Shown here piece after piece: positions 61,661-64,000 of a DNA stretch of 64,000 bases (positions within the stretch are counted from its first letter, which is position 1; each line of letters opens with the position of its first letter). The notes under the pieces were generated by a model, which ran no database searches, had not been told where the DNA came from, and worked only from the letters and a program-made list of their open reading frames with translations. Both the position numbers and the translations under genes were made by a program. The DNA is from G963674835 sp963674835 (lineage in GTDB: Bacteria; Planctomycetota; Planctomycetia; Pirellulales; Thermoguttaceae). Where the stretch lies: the NCBI GenBank assembly GCA_963674835.2, contig CAXXKC010000002.1:2418001-2482000 (forward strand), written 5' to 3'.

Positions 61661-62857
61661 ATGTCGGATGAGCTGTTGCTCAGTCCCGCCCGGATCGACC
61701 AGTTGATCGCCGTGTATCGCGACGGCCTTTTGCAGGACACTCTGCCGTTTTGGATCAACCATGCAATCGATCGCGAGCATGGAGGGTATCTGTTCGGGCT
61801 CGACCAGGACGGCACGGTGATCGACACCGACAAGCCGCTATGGACGCACGGCCGGTTTGCCTGGCTTCTGGCAACACTGTACGCGACGGTCGAGCCGAAT
61901 CCGCAGTGGCTCGAGCTGGCCGCGCATGGTGTCGAGTTCATCGAGAAACATGGCTTCGACGATGACGGACGGATGTTTTACAGCGTAACGCGGGACGGCC
62001 GTCCGTTGCGCAAGCGCCGCTATTTCTTCAGCGAGACGTTCGCGATCATGGCGATGGCCGCCTTTGCGCGGGCCAGCGGTGAGCCGCGGTTTGCGACGAA
62101 GGCCTTGGACGTGTTCCAGCGAGTTCTGCGCTATCAGAGCACGCCGGGCATTCTGGAGCCAAAGGTCATTCCTCAGACGCGAGCGATGAAGGGCCTCGCG
62201 GGCCCGATGATTCTGATCGTGACGGCCCAGGTCCTGCGAGAGGCACTGGCCGACCCGTTGTGCGATCAGTCGATTGACCGGTTCATCGACGAGATCGAGC
62301 GCGATTTCATGAAGCCGGAGTTTGAAGCGGTGATGGAAACCGTGTTGGCCGACGGGCAGTTTCTCGACACGTTCGACGGCCGGTTGCTCAACCCGGGACA
62401 TGCGATCGAGGCTGCGTGGTTCATTCTGCACGAGTCGCAGCACCGGGGCGGCGACGCGCGGCTGCTGCGGCTGGGGCGGACGATTCTCGACTGGTCGTGG
62501 AAATGGGGCTGGGACGAGGAGTACGGCGGCTTGCTCTACTATCGAGACGTGCGCGACCTGCCGTCGGCCGAGTACTGGCACGAGATGAAGTTCTGGTGGC
62601 CCCACAACGAGGCAATCATCGCCACGCTTCTTGCCTACCATTTGACAGGCGACGCGAAGTACGTCCAGTGGCATCGCCAAGTGCACGACTGGGCGTATGC
62701 GCATTTCCCCGACCGGCAGTACGGCGAGTGGTTCGGGTATTTGCGTCGCGACGGCAACGTGTCGAGCCGTCTGAAGGGGAATATGTTCAAGGGGCCGTTC
62801 CACCTGCCGCGGATGCAATGGTACTGCTGGAAACTGCTGGAATCGATGCGCGGGTAG
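61661..62857 (+). CDS. N-acylglucosamine 2-epimerase (AGE) family protein
   Basis: 398 aa from ATG 61661 (AGGAG, spacing 8). An alpha6/alpha6 barrel with the family's residues: TDKPLWTHGRFAWLLATLY, RRYFFSETFAIMAMAAFAR, NPGHAIEAAWFILHE (catalytic His) and KFWWPHNEAIIATLLAYH (second His). Members interconvert N-acyl- or free sugars at C2 (also mannose/glucose, cellobiose epimerases). The sugar cannot be told from the sequence. Cytoplasmic. Confidence 0.9.
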   Translation: MSDELLLSPARIDQLIAVYRDGLLQDTLPFWINHAIDREHGGYLFGLDQDGTVIDTDKPLWTHGRFAWLLATLYATVEPNPQWLELAAHGVEFIEKHGFDDDGRMFYSVTRDGRPLRKRRYFFSETFAIMAMAAFARASGEPRFATKALDVFQRVLRYQSTPGILEPKVIPQTRAMKGLAGPMILIVTAQVLREALADPLCDQSIDRFIDEIERDFMKPEFEAVMETVLADGQFLDTFDGRLLNPGHAIEAAWFILHESQHRGGDARLLRLGRTILDWSWKWGWDEEYGGLLYYRDVRDLPSAEYWHEMKFWWPHNEAIIATLLAYHLTGDAKYVQWHRQVHDWAYAHFPDRQYGEWFGYLRRDGNVSSRLKGNMFKGPFHLPRMQWYCWKLLESMRG

Positions 62858-63160
62858 GGCAGGTTCGGCAGCGGCGGCGGCGGGCGGTTGCCGATTGGCG
62901 TGTTTCGTGCGTTTGCGGTTGCGGGCGAAGGGGCGATAATGTAACTCTTGATCCCGCAGATGGTTGCGACCTGAGGATGGACCCATTTGCGGGGGCGAAT
63001 GGGGGGCCGCCTCGGTCGCCCGATGCTAAAGTACAGTATGCGCTGCGAGCGATTCGGCCTACGCTGTACGGCCGATTCGTCGTGTGCTTGTGGTGAGCCG
63101 ACATGGCACGCTTCCGGTAGTCTTTGACCCGGACGGCCGAGCACTGGTAACACGTTTTGC
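62858..63160. other. Intergenic region, no gene seen
   Basis: About 300 bases between the epimerase and GTPase genes. No gene or clear promoter is visible. Confidence 0.35.
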
Positions 63161-64000
63161 ATGACCGCCGACTTTGAGACCCTGGCCGCTGGTGTGGAAC
63201 AACTCGACCGGGCGCTGGCCGCGCTCGAGCCGCGGGCCGAGTCGATCGGCGTTCGGCCGCCGGGTAGCGAGGCGTGGTTCGAGCTGCTGCGGTACAAGTT
63301 GCTGCCGCAGTTGGAGATGGGTGCCATTTTGGTGGTGGGCATCAGCGGCGGCACCAATTTGGGCAAGTCGGTGCTGTTCAACCACCTGGCGGGTGAAATG
63401 GCTAGCGGCGTGAGCCCCCTGGCCGCCGGAACAAAGCATCCCGTCTGTTTGGTGCCTCCGGGGCTGGCCGATCCGCAGCTTCTCGAACGGTTGTTCGAGG
63501 GATTCGAGTTGCGGGCGTGGCAGTCGGCCGACGATCCGCTGGGCGAAAGCGACGAGAACGTTCTGTACTGGCGCGTGGGCGAGAACGTGCCGGAGCGGCT
63601 GCTGTTGCTGGATGCCCCGGACGTAGATTCGGATGCGAAGGTCAACTGGCACCGTGCCCGGCTGATCCGGCAGTCGGCCGACGTGCTGGTGGCGGTGCTC
63701 ACGCAGCAGAAGTACAACGATGCGGCGGTCAAGCAGTTCTTCCGCGATGCCGTGGAGGCCGACAAGCCGATCATCGTGATCTTCAACCAGTGCGATCTCG
63801 ACGGGGACGGCGAGTATTGGCCGCAGTGGCTGGCGAGGTTTTCGAGCGAGACGGGCGCCGAGCCGGAGCTGGTTTACGTGGTGCCTTACGATCGGGCGGC
63901 GGCGAGTGCCCTGCGGCTGCCGTTTTACTTTGTCGGGCCGGACGGACGCAAGCCACCGGACGAGGCGGCCGATCTTCGCGCCGAGCTAGCGGCCATGCGT
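63161..64000 (+). CDS. Dynamin-like / ribosome-binding-type GTPase, N-terminal part
   Basis: 280 codons visible from ATG 63161; the frame is open at the right edge. The P-loop is VVGISGGTNLGKSVLFNHLAG (about 60-80, GxxxxGKS). G3 appears as LLLDAPDVDSDA, with Pro-Asp where DxxG is usual, and G4 as NQCD (N/TKxD variant). A strand-helix pattern typical of dynamin/Era-like GTPases follows. Role unknown without the C-terminal domain. Confidence 0.8.
   Translation, partial: MTADFETLAAGVEQLDRALAALEPRAESIGVRPPGSEAWFELLRYKLLPQLEMGAILVVGISGGTNLGKSVLFNHLAGEMASGVSPLAAGTKHPVCLVPPGLADPQLLERLFEGFELRAWQSADDPLGESDENVLYWRVGENVPERLLLLDAPDVDSDAKVNWHRARLIRQSADVLVAVLTQQKYNDAAVKQFFRDAVEADKPIIVIFNQCDLDGDGEYWPQWLARFSSETGAEPELVYVVPYDRAAASALRLPFYFVGPDGRKPPDEAADLRAELAAMR

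Overview
The window reads as chromosomal DNA of a planctomycete, most likely in or near the Pirellulales (inference). Evidence: three pairs of a DUF1559 protein with a prepilin-type N-terminus and a small carboxypeptidase-regulatory-like lipoprotein, the order tRNA-Gly, trigger factor, clpP, clpP, several Tat or Sec exported carbohydrate-active proteins, and many short reading frames without clear families. Base composition is GC-rich apart from one AT-richer block at about 41.8-53.0 kb.

Layout. 1-6.9 kb: a GspE/PilB-type ATPase (cut by the left edge), an RhlE-type helicase, and a run of small minus-strand genes (51-aa basic protein, BON domain, GIY-YIG-like), ending in a mobile-element scar (IS3 OrfA fragment fused to an integrase remnant) that overlaps tRNA-Val(GAC). 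7.5-11.3 kb: the translation cluster thrS, infC (no ATG/GTG start), rpmI, rplT. 11.4-15.6 kb: DUF4359 protein, diphthine-ammonia-ligase-like ATPase, MgtE transporter without its N-domain, Tat-exported isomerase-fold protein; a 93-bp repeat occurs three times here. 15.8-34.1 kb: secreted and surface functions, with PL10 pectate lyase, GH16 glucanase, a 1020-aa LamG protein, an IS5-type element, and a duplicated module of TetR regulator, lipoprotein, DUF1559 protein and terminator. 34.4-41.5 kb: clpP2, clpP1, tig, tRNA-Gly, FHA protein, polysaccharide export protein, TPR-like membrane protein.

41,796-53,014 is an 11.2-kb integrated element. Joining its outer flanks at a shared TGTTTAA restores an in-frame ATG start for the ASCH-domain gene now lying to its right, so the large serine recombinase appears to have used the 5' end of that gene as its attachment site. 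The element has a large and a small serine recombinase, an RHH protein, an iteron-like inverted repeat, and a co-directional replication block (small HTH, DUF669-like protein, archaeo-eukaryotic-type primase, DnaB/RepA-like helicase, winged-HTH protein). Two nearly identical inverted IS1380-family insertions with 5-bp target duplications interrupt the primase and winged-HTH genes, so the replication block is probably dead in this copy. A promoter-driven cassette of two tiny genes and a one-helix membrane protein sits at the right end. No capsid, terminase or relaxase gene is visible, so it is neither a complete prophage nor a conjugative element.

53.0-64.0 kb: ordinary chromosome again, with membrane proteins, an M28/glutaminyl-cyclase-like protein, an endonuclease/exonuclease/phosphatase-fold protein, DUF4254 convergent with a heptosyltransferase, a YgiQ radical SAM protein, an ABC-2 permease, an AGE-family epimerase and the start of a dynamin-like GTPase cut by the right edge.
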